Positions 1-6,521 are shown, counted from the first letter of the stretch. The stretch is 7,208 nt of DNA from Chloroflexota bacterium (GCA_005888075.1 VBKD01000026.1:1-7208); one strand, 5' to 3'. The notes: a model not told the origin generated them from the sequence alone. Translations and numbers: made by a program.

Positions 1-395
1 GCATAGGCGTCGAGCAGCTCGGTCTGCGCGTCGGTGTCGAGAAGCGCATGGTGCTCGTGCTGGCCGTGAATCGCGACCAGGCCGCCCGCCAGCTCGCGCA
101 GCTGGCCAGGTGTTGCCGGGCGGCCATCGATGCGTGCCGCGCCGCGCTTTCCGAGCTCCCGCTGCAGCACGAGCTGCGTGGCGCCGGACTCGAAGACGGC
201 TTCGACGACCGCGCGCTGGGCCCCGTGCCGCACCTGGTCGGCTCCACCCCTTGCGCCGAGGGTCAGGCTCAGGGCGTCGACGATCAAGGATTTCCCGCTC
301 CCCGTCTCGCCGGTGAGCAGGTTGAGCCCGGGACCGAACCGCACGCGGGATTCCGCGACCAGGGCGAGGTCGCGCACCCTCAACTCCTTGAGCAT
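1..395 (-). CDS. recN: DNA repair protein RecN, N-terminal part (runs off the window)
   Basis: RecN is an SMC-like ATPase that acts early in double-strand break repair and recombination. This frame is open from an ATG at 395 to the window edge, giving about 131 residues of a protein that is usually about 550-590 aa. Visible hallmarks are the start MLKELRVRDLALV, the Walker A motif GETGSGKS (residues 29-36), the following IVDALSLTLGAR stretch, and the RecN-typical AIHGQHEHHALLD near residues 108-120. The coiled coil and Walker B would lie beyond the window. The ATG overlaps the nadK stop by one base (TGATG), which suggests translational coupling. The order tlyA-nadK-recN is the mycobacterial one. 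Nothing suggests a broken gene; it is truncated only by the window boundary. Confidence 0.95.
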   Translation of the reverse strand, partial: MLKELRVRDLALVAESRVRFGPGLNLLTGETGSGKSLIVDALSLTLGARGGADQVRHGAQRAVVEAVFESGATQLVLQRELGKRGAARIDGRPATPGQLRELAGGLVAIHGQHEHHALLDTDAQTELLDAY

Positions 396-1240
396 CAGGT
401 CTGTTTTGGGACCAGGGGGCGGCCCCAGCCGAGCTTTTCGGCGAGACGCTGGTAAAAGCTTTCCGGCGGGCTGAACCGCACCACCTTGAGCCGGCGAGGG
501 TGTGCCCCGCAGCGGACGATGTCGCCGGTCTCGACCCCCCGCGCGCGGCGGGCGCCATCGATGCGCATCTCCGCCGGGCCGCGCACGACGGTGAGCGTGA
601 TGTCCAGCCCGGGCGAGAACACGATCGGACGCACCGTCAGCGCGAACGGGCTCATCGGCACGAGAAGCAGGTCACGCAGCGTGGGCTCGAGGATCGGACC
701 GCCACTCGCCAGCGCATATGCGGTCGAGCCGGTGGCTGTGGCGACGATCACCCCGTCGGCGTCGATGATGCCGACCGCCTGGCCGCCGACATCGATCTCG
801 ACCCGGACCATGCGTGCCTCGCCGCTGTGGTCGATGACCACCTCGTTGAGGCCGATCGACCTCGCCAGGGTTTTGCCGCCGCGGCTCAAGGTGACCTTCA
901 GGATGGTCCGCTCCTCCGTCCGGTACTTGCCATCGAAAAACCGGGCGAGGCCGTCCTCGATGTGCGCGGCCTCCACCTCGGTCAGGAAACCGAGCCGGCC
1001 CAGGTTGACCCCGAGGATCGGGATGCCACGCGGCGCGGCGAGCCGGGCGCCCGCCAGGAACGTACCGTCTCCGCCCAGCGTGAGAACGAGGGTCGTGTCC
1101 TTCAGCTGGGCCGCGGCCGGCTCGATCGGTGCGTCCCGCTGCAGCTCAAAGGCTTCGCCGTGACGGCTGTGGATCACTGCGACCGCGCGCTCGATGATGT
1201 CCGCCTCGCAGCCCGGTCCGCGAAAGATGCAAACCTTCAT
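395..1240 (-). CDS. nadK: NAD kinase
   Basis: NAD kinase phosphorylates NAD to NADP in the cytoplasm (ATP or polyphosphate as donor, depending on the lineage). The 281-aa product has the usual family length. Seen motifs are GGDGT at residues 56-60, followed by GVNLGRLGFLTEV (about 77-89), the LNE motif at 131-133 and the glycine-rich ADGVIVATATGSTAYAL stretch at about 161-177, ending in SGGPI. The later motif usually read as P-H-x-L...RP is P-F-A-L...RP here (residues 198-205), a small deviation from the common pattern. The ATG start at 1240 overlaps the tlyA stop (ATGA) and the stop overlaps the recN start (TGATG), so the gene sits in a tightly coupled tlyA-nadK-recN block. Confidence 0.97.
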   Translation of the reverse strand: MKVCIFRGPGCEADIIERAVAVIHSRHGEAFELQRDAPIEPAAAQLKDTTLVLTLGGDGTFLAGARLAAPRGIPILGVNLGRLGFLTEVEAAHIEDGLARFFDGKYRTEERTILKVTLSRGGKTLARSIGLNEVVIDHSGEARMVRVEIDVGGQAVGIIDADGVIVATATGSTAYALASGGPILEPTLRDLLLVPMSPFALTVRPIVFSPGLDITLTVVRGPAEMRIDGARRARGVETGDIVRCGAHPRRLKVVRFSPPESFYQRLAEKLGWGRPLVPKQT

Positions 1241-1959
1241 CCGGCGTTCGGTTCCAGGTGGACGAAGATCTCGCGATTGCCTTCAGCGCCGGCGACCTCG
1301 GATGGCGCTTCGGCCTTCACCACGTAGCCATTCGCGTTGCACCATTCCCGAAAGCGAGCGATCGCGGCCTCGATGGCGGCGGGATCGCGCACGACCCCCT
1401 TCTTCCCCACCTCGGACCTGCCGACCTCGAACTGCGGCTTGAACAGCGCCACCACCTCGGCGGTGGGCGCCGCACGCCGCACGGCGGGCAGGACTTTCTC
1501 GAGGCTGATGAAAGACACATCGATGACCACGAGGCTGACCGCCTCGGGAAAGCCCCGGAGGTCGCGAGCGTTGACGCGCTCGATGACGACCACTCGAGGG
1601 TCTTGACGGATGCGCCAGTGGAGCAGCCCGCGTCCAACGTCGACCGCATAGACCTTCGCCGCGCCACGCCTGAGCAGCACATCGGTGAAGCCGCCCGTGG
1701 AGGCGCCGATGTCCGCGCATACACGCTCACGCGGATCGACGCCGAAACGATCCAGCGCGGGAGCCAGCTTGAGCGCGCCTCGACTCGCGTAACCGGGCTC
1801 GGACTCGACAGTGATCGGTGCGTCGTCGCTGACGGCGCGATCGGGTCGCCGCTCGGTCTCGCCGGCGACGCGCACCTTGCCTGCCAGGATCAGGGCCTGG
1901 GCTCGCTGGCGCGATTCCGCGAAGCCGTTCCTGGCCACCAGAACGTCCAGGCGGGGCAT
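1237..1959 (-). CDS. tlyA: TlyA family rRNA methyltransferase / hemolysin-like S4-FtsJ protein
   Basis: TlyA proteins are 2'-O-methyltransferases of rRNA; the mycobacterial one modifies 16S and 23S rRNA and governs capreomycin sensitivity. The 240-aa product has an N-terminal S4 RNA-binding domain (about 1-60, beginning MPRLDVLVARNGFAESR) and a C-terminal FtsJ-like domain with SAM motif DIGASTGGFTD (83-93). The FtsJ K-D-K-E tetrad is visible as K64, D147 (VVIDVSF), K174 (FKPQFEVG) and E230 (GNREIFVHL). I chose the ATG at 1959 because it gives the family's M-x-RLDVL start and a TGATG overlap with the upstream gene; a GTG one codon earlier (1962) is equally possible. The S4/methyltransferase linker does not show the RxWV element described in M. 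tuberculosis, so the exact rRNA target is uncertain. Confidence 0.95.
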   Translation of the reverse strand: MPRLDVLVARNGFAESRQRAQALILAGKVRVAGETERRPDRAVSDDAPITVESEPGYASRGALKLAPALDRFGVDPRERVCADIGASTGGFTDVLLRRGAAKVYAVDVGRGLLHWRIRQDPRVVVIERVNARDLRGFPEAVSLVVIDVSFISLEKVLPAVRRAAPTAEVVALFKPQFEVGRSEVGKKGVVRDPAAIEAAIARFREWCNANGYVVKAEAPSEVAGAEGNREIFVHLEPNAG

Positions 1960-2372
1960 CACAGGATGAGGCCGACGGCGAGGCCGAACACGGCGCCGAC
2001 CAGGACCTCGACAGGAGTGTGCCCAAGGAGCTCACGCAGCTTCTGCTCCTCCACGCCTCGCATGTGCATCAGGTCTTCGACCAGGCGGTTCAGGACCTCG
2101 GCCTGCTTTCCCGCTGCTCGCCGCAGCCCGGCGGCGTCATACATGACCACGAACGAGAAGATAAGGGCGATCGCAAACGCGGCGGAAGAGACGCCCGAAT
2201 ATTTACCGACCGAGGCGGTCAGCCCCATCACGATCGCGCTGTGGCTGCTGGGCATGCCTCCGGTGTGGGCCAGGACGCGCAGGTTCAGGCCGCGCTCGCG
2301 GACGGACGTCAGGATAACTTTGGCGGCCTGGGCGACGGTCCAGGCGACGAGCGGGGCGAGGAGATACTTCAC
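1959..2372 (-). CDS. Divergent PAP2 family membrane protein (YuiD/DUF212-like phosphatase)
   Basis: This 137-aa membrane protein belongs to the divergent PAP2 family (B. subtilis YuiD, also in cyanobacteria and plastids), related to acid phosphatases and vanadium haloperoxidases. Its physiological substrate is not established. Motifs seen are an N-terminal segment with K18, GGMPSSHS at 38-45 (the PSxH phosphatase-type motif), YDAAGLRR at 78-85 and LGHTPVEV at 116-123 followed by a glycine-rich C-terminal membrane segment. Hydrophobic stretches occur at about 46-58, 63-79 and 121-137. It starts with GTG overlapping the xseB stop (GTGA) and its own stop overlaps tlyA. In Bacillus the xseB-to-tlyA interval holds ispA and dxs, so a lipid or prenyl-diphosphate substrate is tempting, but that is only inference. 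Confidence 0.9.
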   Translation of the reverse strand: MKYLLAPLVAWTVAQAAKVILTSVRERGLNLRVLAHTGGMPSSHSAIVMGLTASVGKYSGVSSAAFAIALIFSFVVMYDAAGLRRAAGKQAEVLNRLVEDLMHMRGVEEQKLRELLGHTPVEVLVGAVFGLAVGLIL

Positions 2373-2563
2373 TCAGCCAGAGATTGTGCGGTTTGTTCAG
2401 CTCGGGTTTTCAGCTCGGCGAGCTTGGCCTCAGCCTCGGCGAGGAGCCTGACCGCCCGCTCGTGGGCGGCGACGAGCTCATCCAGCGGCGCGGTGCCGCC
2501 TGCCAGCTGGGCGATCGCGGCCTCCAGACTCGCCAACAGCTCTTCGAAGCTGGGCTGCTTCAT
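2369..2563 (-). CDS. xseB: Exodeoxyribonuclease VII small subunit
   Basis: XseB is the small helical subunit of exonuclease VII, which degrades single-stranded DNA into oligonucleotides together with the catalytic XseA subunit. The product is 64 aa, slightly shorter than the usual 70-80. It shows the family pattern SFEELLASLEAAIAQL (5-20), a short G-G-T-A-P-L-D-E turn (22-29) and a second long charged helix (about 30-60) ending in AELKTRAEQ. The ATG overlaps the nusB stop (ATGA), and the stop overlaps the GTG of the PAP2 gene. XseA, often directly upstream, is not in this window; the subunit would need a partner encoded elsewhere. Confidence 0.9.
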   Translation of the reverse strand: MKQPSFEELLASLEAAIAQLAGGTAPLDELVAAHERAVRLLAEAEAKLAELKTRAEQTAQSLAE

Positions 2564-2970
2564 TCCGCGGCAGCACTTGCTGCGACCTTGCCCAGGATGC
2601 CGTTTACGAAGCGGCCCGACTCGTCGCCGGAGAAGGTCTTGGCGAGCTCGATCGATTCGTTGATCGCGGCCTTGGTCGGCACGTGCCTGTCGATCGCTAT
2701 CTCGTAGACCGCGATGCGCAGGATGATGCGGTCGACCTTCGCCATCTGGTCGAGCTTCCAGTGCTCGGAAGTCTCGATCAGGATCGCATCGAGCTTTTCG
2801 CGGTTGGCCGTCACGCCGCGGACCAGCTGGCGCGCGAAGCTCGTCGTGTCGGCGGTCGCCGCGCCCTCAGCCGCGTGATATGCAAGCACCTCTTCAGGGT
2901 CGTCTTCGCTGCCTTCCAGCTGGAAGAGAACCTTGAGCGCGAGCTCCCGTGCCTGATGTCGCTTGCCCAT
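2560..2970 (-). CDS. nusB: Transcription antitermination factor NusB
   Basis: NusB binds boxA RNA with S10 (NusE) and promotes antitermination of rRNA operons. The 136-aa product matches the family in size and is all-helical by composition. Seen motifs are the start MGKRHQARELALKVLFQLE, WKLDQMAKVDRIILRIAVYE (71-90), the HVPTKAAINESIELAKTF block (96-113) and the C-terminal GRFVNGILGKVA (119-130). The frame is open further upstream to 3243, but the ATG at 2970 matches the conserved NusB start, and the extension lies over asp23 and looks unlike any NusB. The 53-nt gap from the asp23 stop has no clear Shine-Dalgarno sequence; a TACTGT hexamer (2979-2984) ends 8 nt before the ATG. Confidence 0.96.
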   Translation of the reverse strand: MGKRHQARELALKVLFQLEGSEDDPEEVLAYHAAEGAATADTTSFARQLVRGVTANREKLDAILIETSEHWKLDQMAKVDRIILRIAVYEIAIDRHVPTKAAINESIELAKTFSGDESGRFVNGILGKVAASAAAE

Positions 2971-3023
2971 CACCGCGAACAGTACCGTTCTGGCGAGCGC
3001 CGGGGTCCATACCCGGCCGACGG

Positions 3024-3374
3024 TCAGGTCGCGAAGGCGACGCTGGAGACGAAGACGTTCACCTCGCCGACCTCGAGACCGAGCATGCGCTCCGTCGCCT
3101 CGACGACGTTGGCCTGGACGGCGGCCGCCACCTCCGCAAGCTTCGCCTCGGAGTCCACCGTGATGAAAACCTCGAGGTGAATCGACCGATCGCCCTCGAT
3201 GTGCACGCGCACGCCGCGATGCGCCGACTGGCGCCGCACCCAATCACCGAAGTGTCGTGCCGCGGCCTCGTCCATCCCTTCAACGCCTTCGACTTCACAT
3301 GCAGCCAGCGCGGCGATGCTCGCGATCACTTCGTTGGCTACTCTCACCGCCCCCAACGTCCCGTTTTCACTCAT
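3024..3374 (-). CDS. Asp23/Gls24 family envelope stress response protein
   Basis: This 116-aa protein is a member of the Asp23/Gls24 (DUF322) family, abundant proteins linked to cell-envelope homeostasis and alkaline stress in Firmicutes, and often found next to nusB (B. subtilis YqhY). The family signature is visible: GAVRVANEVIASIAALAA followed by CEVEGVEGM (residues about 8-34), then a basic stretch (RRQSAHRGVRVHIEG) and a C-terminal half with alternating beta/helix character ending VGEVNVFVSSVAFAT. There is no signal peptide or membrane segment, so it is probably cytoplasmic or attached to the membrane through a partner. It begins at ATG 3374 after a 59-nt gap from efp, without a good Shine-Dalgarno sequence at normal distance; a TAGCAT hexamer (3384-3389) ends 9 nt upstream. 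Confidence 0.92.
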   Translation of the reverse strand: MSENGTLGAVRVANEVIASIAALAACEVEGVEGMDEAAARHFGDWVRRQSAHRGVRVHIEGDRSIHLEVFITVDSEAKLAEVAAAVQANVVEATERMLGLEVGEVNVFVSSVAFAT

Positions 3375-3433
3375 AACTGCGTGATGCTACCCGCTCCGGC
3401 GCGGCTTGCGTGACGCTTGACCGGTTTAGTCGC

Positions 3434-3991
3434 TCAGGCTCGTTCGATGTAGCTCTGCGTTCGCGTGTCGACTCGGATCACATCGCCTGGCTGAATGAAC
3501 AGGGGCACCTGGATGGTGGTGCCAGTTTCGAGCTTCGCGGGTTTGGTCGCGCCTGACACCGTATCGCCCTTGAATCCGGGATCGGTCGAAACGACTTTGA
3601 GGTCGACGTTGATCGGAAGCTCGACGCCGATCAAGCGGTCCTGGTAGCGAAGGAGGAACACCGTGCTGCCCTCCTTCAACAGCGGCAGCACCGCCTCCAG
3701 CATGTCCTCGTCCACTCCCACCTGGTCATACGTCTGCGTGTCCATGAAGTAGTGATGCGTGCCATCCGAATATAGGTAGGACGCCTCCTTCCTGTCGATT
3801 CGGACCACGCGGTACTTGTCGCCGCTGCGAAAGCTGTGCTCGAAGATCGACCCGGTCAGCGCGTTGCGCAGCTTGGCCTTGATGACCGCGCCTGCGCGCG
3901 CAAGCTTGATGTGCTCGACATTGACCACCTCCAGCAGCTGGCCGTCCATCTCGAACATCGTTCCGTTCCGAAAGTCGTTGGTTGAAATCAC
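3434..3991 (-). CDS. efp: Elongation factor P with Arg32 at the tip loop
   Basis: EF-P binds between the P and E sites and rescues ribosomes stalled on polyproline. From a GTG at 3991 the product is 185 aa, exactly the family length; the same frame is open to 4156, but the extra part overlaps aroQ and is not EF-P-like. The N-terminal KOW-like domain (about 1-62) begins ISTNDFRNG. The middle domain has HYFMDTQTYDQV and LLKEGSTV, and the C-terminal OB domain ends GDVIRVDTRTQSYIERA. The tip loop reads HIKLARAGAVIKAKL (27-41), so residue 32 is Arg where most families have Lys in a PGKG context. Arg32 is the EarP rhamnosylation site in Pseudomonas-type EF-P, but the flanking Ser-Gly-Arg-Asn is absent and no earP is seen nearby. 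The GTG overlaps the aroQ stop (GTGA); pepQ, which separates them in many genomes, is absent. Confidence 0.96.
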   Translation of the reverse strand: MISTNDFRNGTMFEMDGQLLEVVNVEHIKLARAGAVIKAKLRNALTGSIFEHSFRSGDKYRVVRIDRKEASYLYSDGTHHYFMDTQTYDQVGVDEDMLEAVLPLLKEGSTVFLLRYQDRLIGVELPINVDLKVVSTDPGFKGDTVSGATKPAKLETGTTIQVPLFIQPGDVIRVDTRTQSYIERA

Positions 3992-4416
3992 AGTGAGGTC
4001 AAAAACTCCAGAGCAAGGTCGTAGCCCGCGAATCCGAGGCCGGTGATCACTCCGCGTGCCGCGCGCGCGGTCACGCTCTTGGATCGATACTCCTCGCGCG
4101 CGTGGAGGTTGGAGAGATGAACCTCCACGACCGGAACGGCGAGCGCCAGCAAGCAATCGTAAAGCGCGAGCGAATAGTGCGACAGGGCGCCCGGGTTGAT
4201 GATGATGCCGGCCGATCCGGGCGCCTCCTTGTGGAGGAAGTCGATGATCTCGCCCTCGTGGTTGCTCTGAAACAGGCTCACCTCGACATCGAGCTCTTTG
4301 GCCTTGGCGCGCACGGCGTCGTTCAGGTCCCCCAGGGACCGGGTGCCGTAGATGTGCGGCTCGCGCTTGCCGAGCAGGTTGAGGTTGGGGCCGTTGGCCA
4401 CTACGACGCGCTTCAT
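3988..4416 (-). CDS. aroQ: 3-dehydroquinate dehydratase, type II
   Basis: This enzyme catalyses the dehydration of 3-dehydroquinate to 3-dehydroshikimate, step three of the shikimate pathway, as a dodecameric flavodoxin-fold type II enzyme. The 142-aa product has the standard length. Motifs are NGPNLNLLGKREPHIYG (8-24) containing Arg18 and catalytic Tyr23, QSNHEGEIIDFLH (50-62), NPGALSHYSLALYD (74-87) with Asn74, His80 and Asp87, and EVHLSNLHAREEYR (98-111) with Arg107. The common THTS and ALRD forms are SHYS and ALYD here, which keeps the key His and Asp. The ATG at 4416 overlaps the aroB stop (ATGA), and an AAGG is present a few bases upstream. The stop overlaps the efp start. Confidence 0.97.
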   Translation of the reverse strand: MKRVVVANGPNLNLLGKREPHIYGTRSLGDLNDAVRAKAKELDVEVSLFQSNHEGEIIDFLHKEAPGSAGIIINPGALSHYSLALYDCLLALAVPVVEVHLSNLHAREEYRSKSVTARAARGVITGLGFAGYDLALEFLTSL

Positions 4417-5489
4417 GCCAGTGCCTTCGTGATGACCCGGCGCACGACCGCGCTGGGCACGGAATGCCCCACCTCTGCGTGGCCGAGACGCCTTGGCATC
4501 ACCCAGGCCACCTTGCCGCGGCGGGCTTTCTTGTCGCGCGAGATCGCCGCCATGACGCGTTTCGGGTCGACGTGGGGCACCCGGTCCGGCAGCCCGTACG
4601 CGGTGAGCAGCGCATCTTGCGTCTCCACGAGCCGCTTGCTGCAGAGCCCGGTCGCGAGAGCGATGGCGGCCGCCACGCGCATCCCGAACGCCACGGCGCG
4701 GCCGTGCGAGACCCGAAAACCGCTGGCCGCCTCGAGGGCGTGTCCAGCCGTGTGCCCATAGTTGAGGATTGCGCGGGGCCCGCTCTCACGCTCATCTTTG
4801 GCGACCACCAGCGCCTTGGCCGCCACGCACCGAAAGACGACCCGTTCCAGCATGGAGCGGTCGGCTTCGAGCAGACGGTCATGCTCCTTGTCCAGCTCTT
4901 CGATCAATCCGCGGTCCATGGCGACGGCGTACTTTACAACCTCCGCAAAAGCCTCTCGATAGTTGCGCTGCGGCAGCGTCTCGATGCACGCCAGGTCGGA
5001 GATGACCGCGGCCGGCTGCCAGAACGTTCCGATCGCGTTCTTCGAGCGGCCACCGTTGACGCCCGTCTTGCCGCCGATGCTCGAGTCGACCATCGCGAGC
5101 AGAGTGGTGGGCACGGCCACGAGCCGTACCCCACGCTGCCAGACCGAGGCCGCGAAGCCAGCGAGGTCACCCACCGTCCCGCCGCCGACGGCTATGACAC
5201 AACCGCCGCGGTCGATCTGCTGCCTCTCCAGGAATGCGAGCACGTCTTGCAGATGGGTCATCGATTTGGATCGCTCCCCAGCCGGCACGACATGGATCGA
5301 AGTCTTGAGTCCGGCTCGTTTGATTGCCTTCGCGACCTTGCCGGCCCACGGCCGCACGTTCGAATCGGTGATGATCGCCGCGCCGGTGGGGTCGAGCCGC
5401 GTGATCGCCGCACGCAGCTCGCGCTGGATGTTGGTGCCGATCACGACGGGGTAGCTGCCCATCGACGAGTCCAGGATCAGGCGGACCAC
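4413..5489 (-). CDS. aroB: 3-dehydroquinate synthase
   Basis: AroB converts DAHP to 3-dehydroquinate, the second step of the shikimate pathway, using NAD and a divalent metal. The 358-aa product is family length. Seen motifs are PAGERSKS (69-76), the NAD-binding GGGTVGDLAGFAASVWQRGV (102-121), PTTLLAMVDSSIGGKTGVN (127-145) and KNAIGTFWQP (150-159). The metal ligands are predicted as Glu183 (FAEVVKYA), His246 (LNYGHTAGH) and His263 (SHGRAVAFGM), with His250 in the second GH. The start is a GTG at 5489, which keeps the first beta strand and lies 10 nt after a GAGG; the next candidate, ATG at 5462, would drop nine residues. It overlaps the end of aroK by 13 nt and the start of aroQ by 4 nt. Confidence 0.97.
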   Translation of the reverse strand: MVRLILDSSMGSYPVVIGTNIQRELRAAITRLDPTGAAIITDSNVRPWAGKVAKAIKRAGLKTSIHVVPAGERSKSMTHLQDVLAFLERQQIDRGGCVIAVGGGTVGDLAGFAASVWQRGVRLVAVPTTLLAMVDSSIGGKTGVNGGRSKNAIGTFWQPAAVISDLACIETLPQRNYREAFAEVVKYAVAMDRGLIEELDKEHDRLLEADRSMLERVVFRCVAAKALVVAKDERESGPRAILNYGHTAGHALEAASGFRVSHGRAVAFGMRVAAAIALATGLCSKRLVETQDALLTAYGLPDRVPHVDPKRVMAAISRDKKARRGKVAWVMPRRLGHAEVGHSVPSAVVRRVITKALA

Positions 5490-5986
5490 AGCTTCAGGAC
5501 CTCATCCGCGACGACCTCGATAGGACGATCGCCGTCCACCGAGTGTGCCGCCTGCTCATAGCGCCGCCGGCGCGCTTCGAACAGAGCCTCGACGTCGGCC
5601 TGTGTACGCCCGGCGATCAACGGCCTGCTCGGGTTGGCTCGGATGCGCTGCCAGATGGTCTCGAACGGCACCTCAAGGTACAAAGGTATAGAGCGCGCGG
5701 AGACGAGGTCCCAGTTCACGTCGTCCATCACCGCGCCGCCACCCAGCGCGACCACGGCTCCGGGCTCCAGCGCCCTGGGCAGAATTTCCCTTTCCCAGGT
5801 TCGAAAAGCGGCCTCGCCTTTCGACGAGAAGATGTCCGCCACCGGCATCCTGGCCTCGTCTTCGATCATCCGGTCGAGGTCGTGAAACCGCGCACCCGCA
5901 CGCAAGGCGACGATCGAACCGACAGCCGACTTGCCCGACCCCATGAAGCCGAGGAGCGCGAGCGGCCTACGAAGAGGAGCCGTCAG
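5477..5986 (-). CDS. aroK: Shikimate kinase (probable CTG start)
   Basis: Shikimate kinase phosphorylates shikimate at the 3-OH with ATP. From a CTG at 5986 the product is 169 aa, normal for the family. It shows beta-1 plus the P-loop LALLGFMGSGKSAVG (Walker A G13-S20), the DLD motif (36-38), shikimate-binding Arg62 in KGEAAFRTWE, GGGAV (82-86), the lid arginine in NPSRPLI (Arg121) and a C-terminal RRRRYEQAAH. The first in-frame ATG (5944) falls inside the P-loop and would remove its first glycine and the beta-1 strand, so it cannot be the true start. Between it and the in-frame stop upstream there is no ATG, GTG or TTG; the CTG at 5984-5986 forms a CTGA overlap with the upstream stop, matching the other junctions. 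A sequence error or another non-standard start is possible. The 3' end overlaps aroB by 13 nt. Confidence 0.9.
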   Translation of the reverse strand: MTAPLRRPLALLGFMGSGKSAVGSIVALRAGARFHDLDRMIEDEARMPVADIFSSKGEAAFRTWEREILPRALEPGAVVALGGGAVMDDVNWDLVSARSIPLYLEVPFETIWQRIRANPSRPLIAGRTQADVEALFEARRRRYEQAAHSVDGDRPIEVVADEVLKLWSA

Positions 5987-6513
5987 ATACCGCTGGTCGT
6001 GTGGGTCACAAGCGGTTGCGGCGTTGGCTCAACACCGCCGCGGCGCTTTTCCGACTGCACGAAAACCTGGTCACGGAAGTCACCCGGTTTCGGCAGGTGG
6101 TCGAGGACCTCTGCGCCCTGCGCACCCGCGGCGTCGACCTCGACGAGGCCGTAGCCCAGGATGCGTCCGAAAAGCGATTGCCTGGTCGTGCAGTCCTGCA
6201 CGCGGTCGATCGGGATGACCTTCTCCTGTCGGCCGAGCACGCCGCTCTCGATCTTGATGCGCTGGTCGGTGAGGGTGTACGTGATCGATTGCCACCGCAC
6301 CCACACGGCGATCAACCACAGCACGGTGAGGGCGACCACACCCAGAGTGAGGATCGCGGCCCAATCAGTTGCGCTTCTCGGGATGAACACGGTGAAGTCG
6401 AAGAGCACCACCAGGACGATCAGGGCGAGCGGCAGGATGAGCGAGCGGATGACGGTGATCCAGTGCGGATGCTCTTGCAGGATCATGGCCTCGCCAGGAA
6501 GCAGCTTGCTCAC
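5983..6513 (-). CDS. Membrane protein with bacterial PH (bPH2/YdbS-like) domain
   Basis: A 176-aa membrane protein of unknown role. The N-terminal part reads LLPGEAMILQEHPHWIT (4-20), the entry motif typical of YdbS/YdbT-like proteins, followed by two hydrophobic segments (about 22-44 and 51-72). A bacterial PH domain follows (about 76-155) with SITYTLTDQRIKIESGVLGR, the VIPIDRVQDCTTRQSLFGRILGYG core and a VEVDAAG strand. The soluble C-terminal domain probably faces the cytoplasm and the last twenty residues look disordered. It starts with GTG at 6513, 32 nt after the prepilin peptidase stop; its stop shares bases with the putative aroK CTG start. The location between a pilus peptidase and aroK gives no functional clue. 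Confidence 0.88.
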   Translation of the reverse strand: MSKLLPGEAMILQEHPHWITVIRSLILPLALIVLVVLFDFTVFIPRSATDWAAILTLGVVALTVLWLIAVWVRWQSITYTLTDQRIKIESGVLGRQEKVIPIDRVQDCTTRQSLFGRILGYGLVEVDAAGAQGAEVLDHLPKPGDFRDQVFVQSEKRRGGVEPTPQPLVTHTTSGI

Positions 6514-6521
6514 GGGCGCTT

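Noticed and set aside
500..1327. Plus-strand open frame of 275 codons opposite nadK
   Set aside because: Antisense shadow of a clearly conserved NAD kinase; no start context or motif of its own.
1258..2451. Long plus-strand open frame of 397 codons
   Set aside because: It runs antisense to tlyA and the PAP2 gene, its translation resembles no family and is Arg/Asp/His-rich in the way expected of a complementary frame in high-GC DNA.
2971..3243. N-terminal extension of NusB upstream of the ATG
   Set aside because: It overlaps asp23, is Arg/Gly-rich and unlike NusB; the ATG at 2970 gives the conserved start.
3391..3404. Possible hairpin (CCGC...GCGG) in the efp-asp23 gap as a terminator
   Set aside because: Only a four-pair stem with no following T-run on the coding strand; not enough for an intrinsic terminator.
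3992..4156. N-terminal extension of EF-P upstream of the GTG
   Set aside because: It lies entirely within aroQ in another frame and is not EF-P-like; the GTG start gives the exact family length and Arg32 numbering.
4464..5561. Plus-strand open frame of 365 codons opposite aroB
   Set aside because: Antisense shadow of a gene with intact AroB catalytic motifs; the predicted protein has low-complexity composition and no recognisable motif.
5477..5944. aroK starting at the first ATG (155 aa)
   Set aside because: This start removes the first glycine of Walker A and the beta-1 strand, which would abolish a working P-loop fold.
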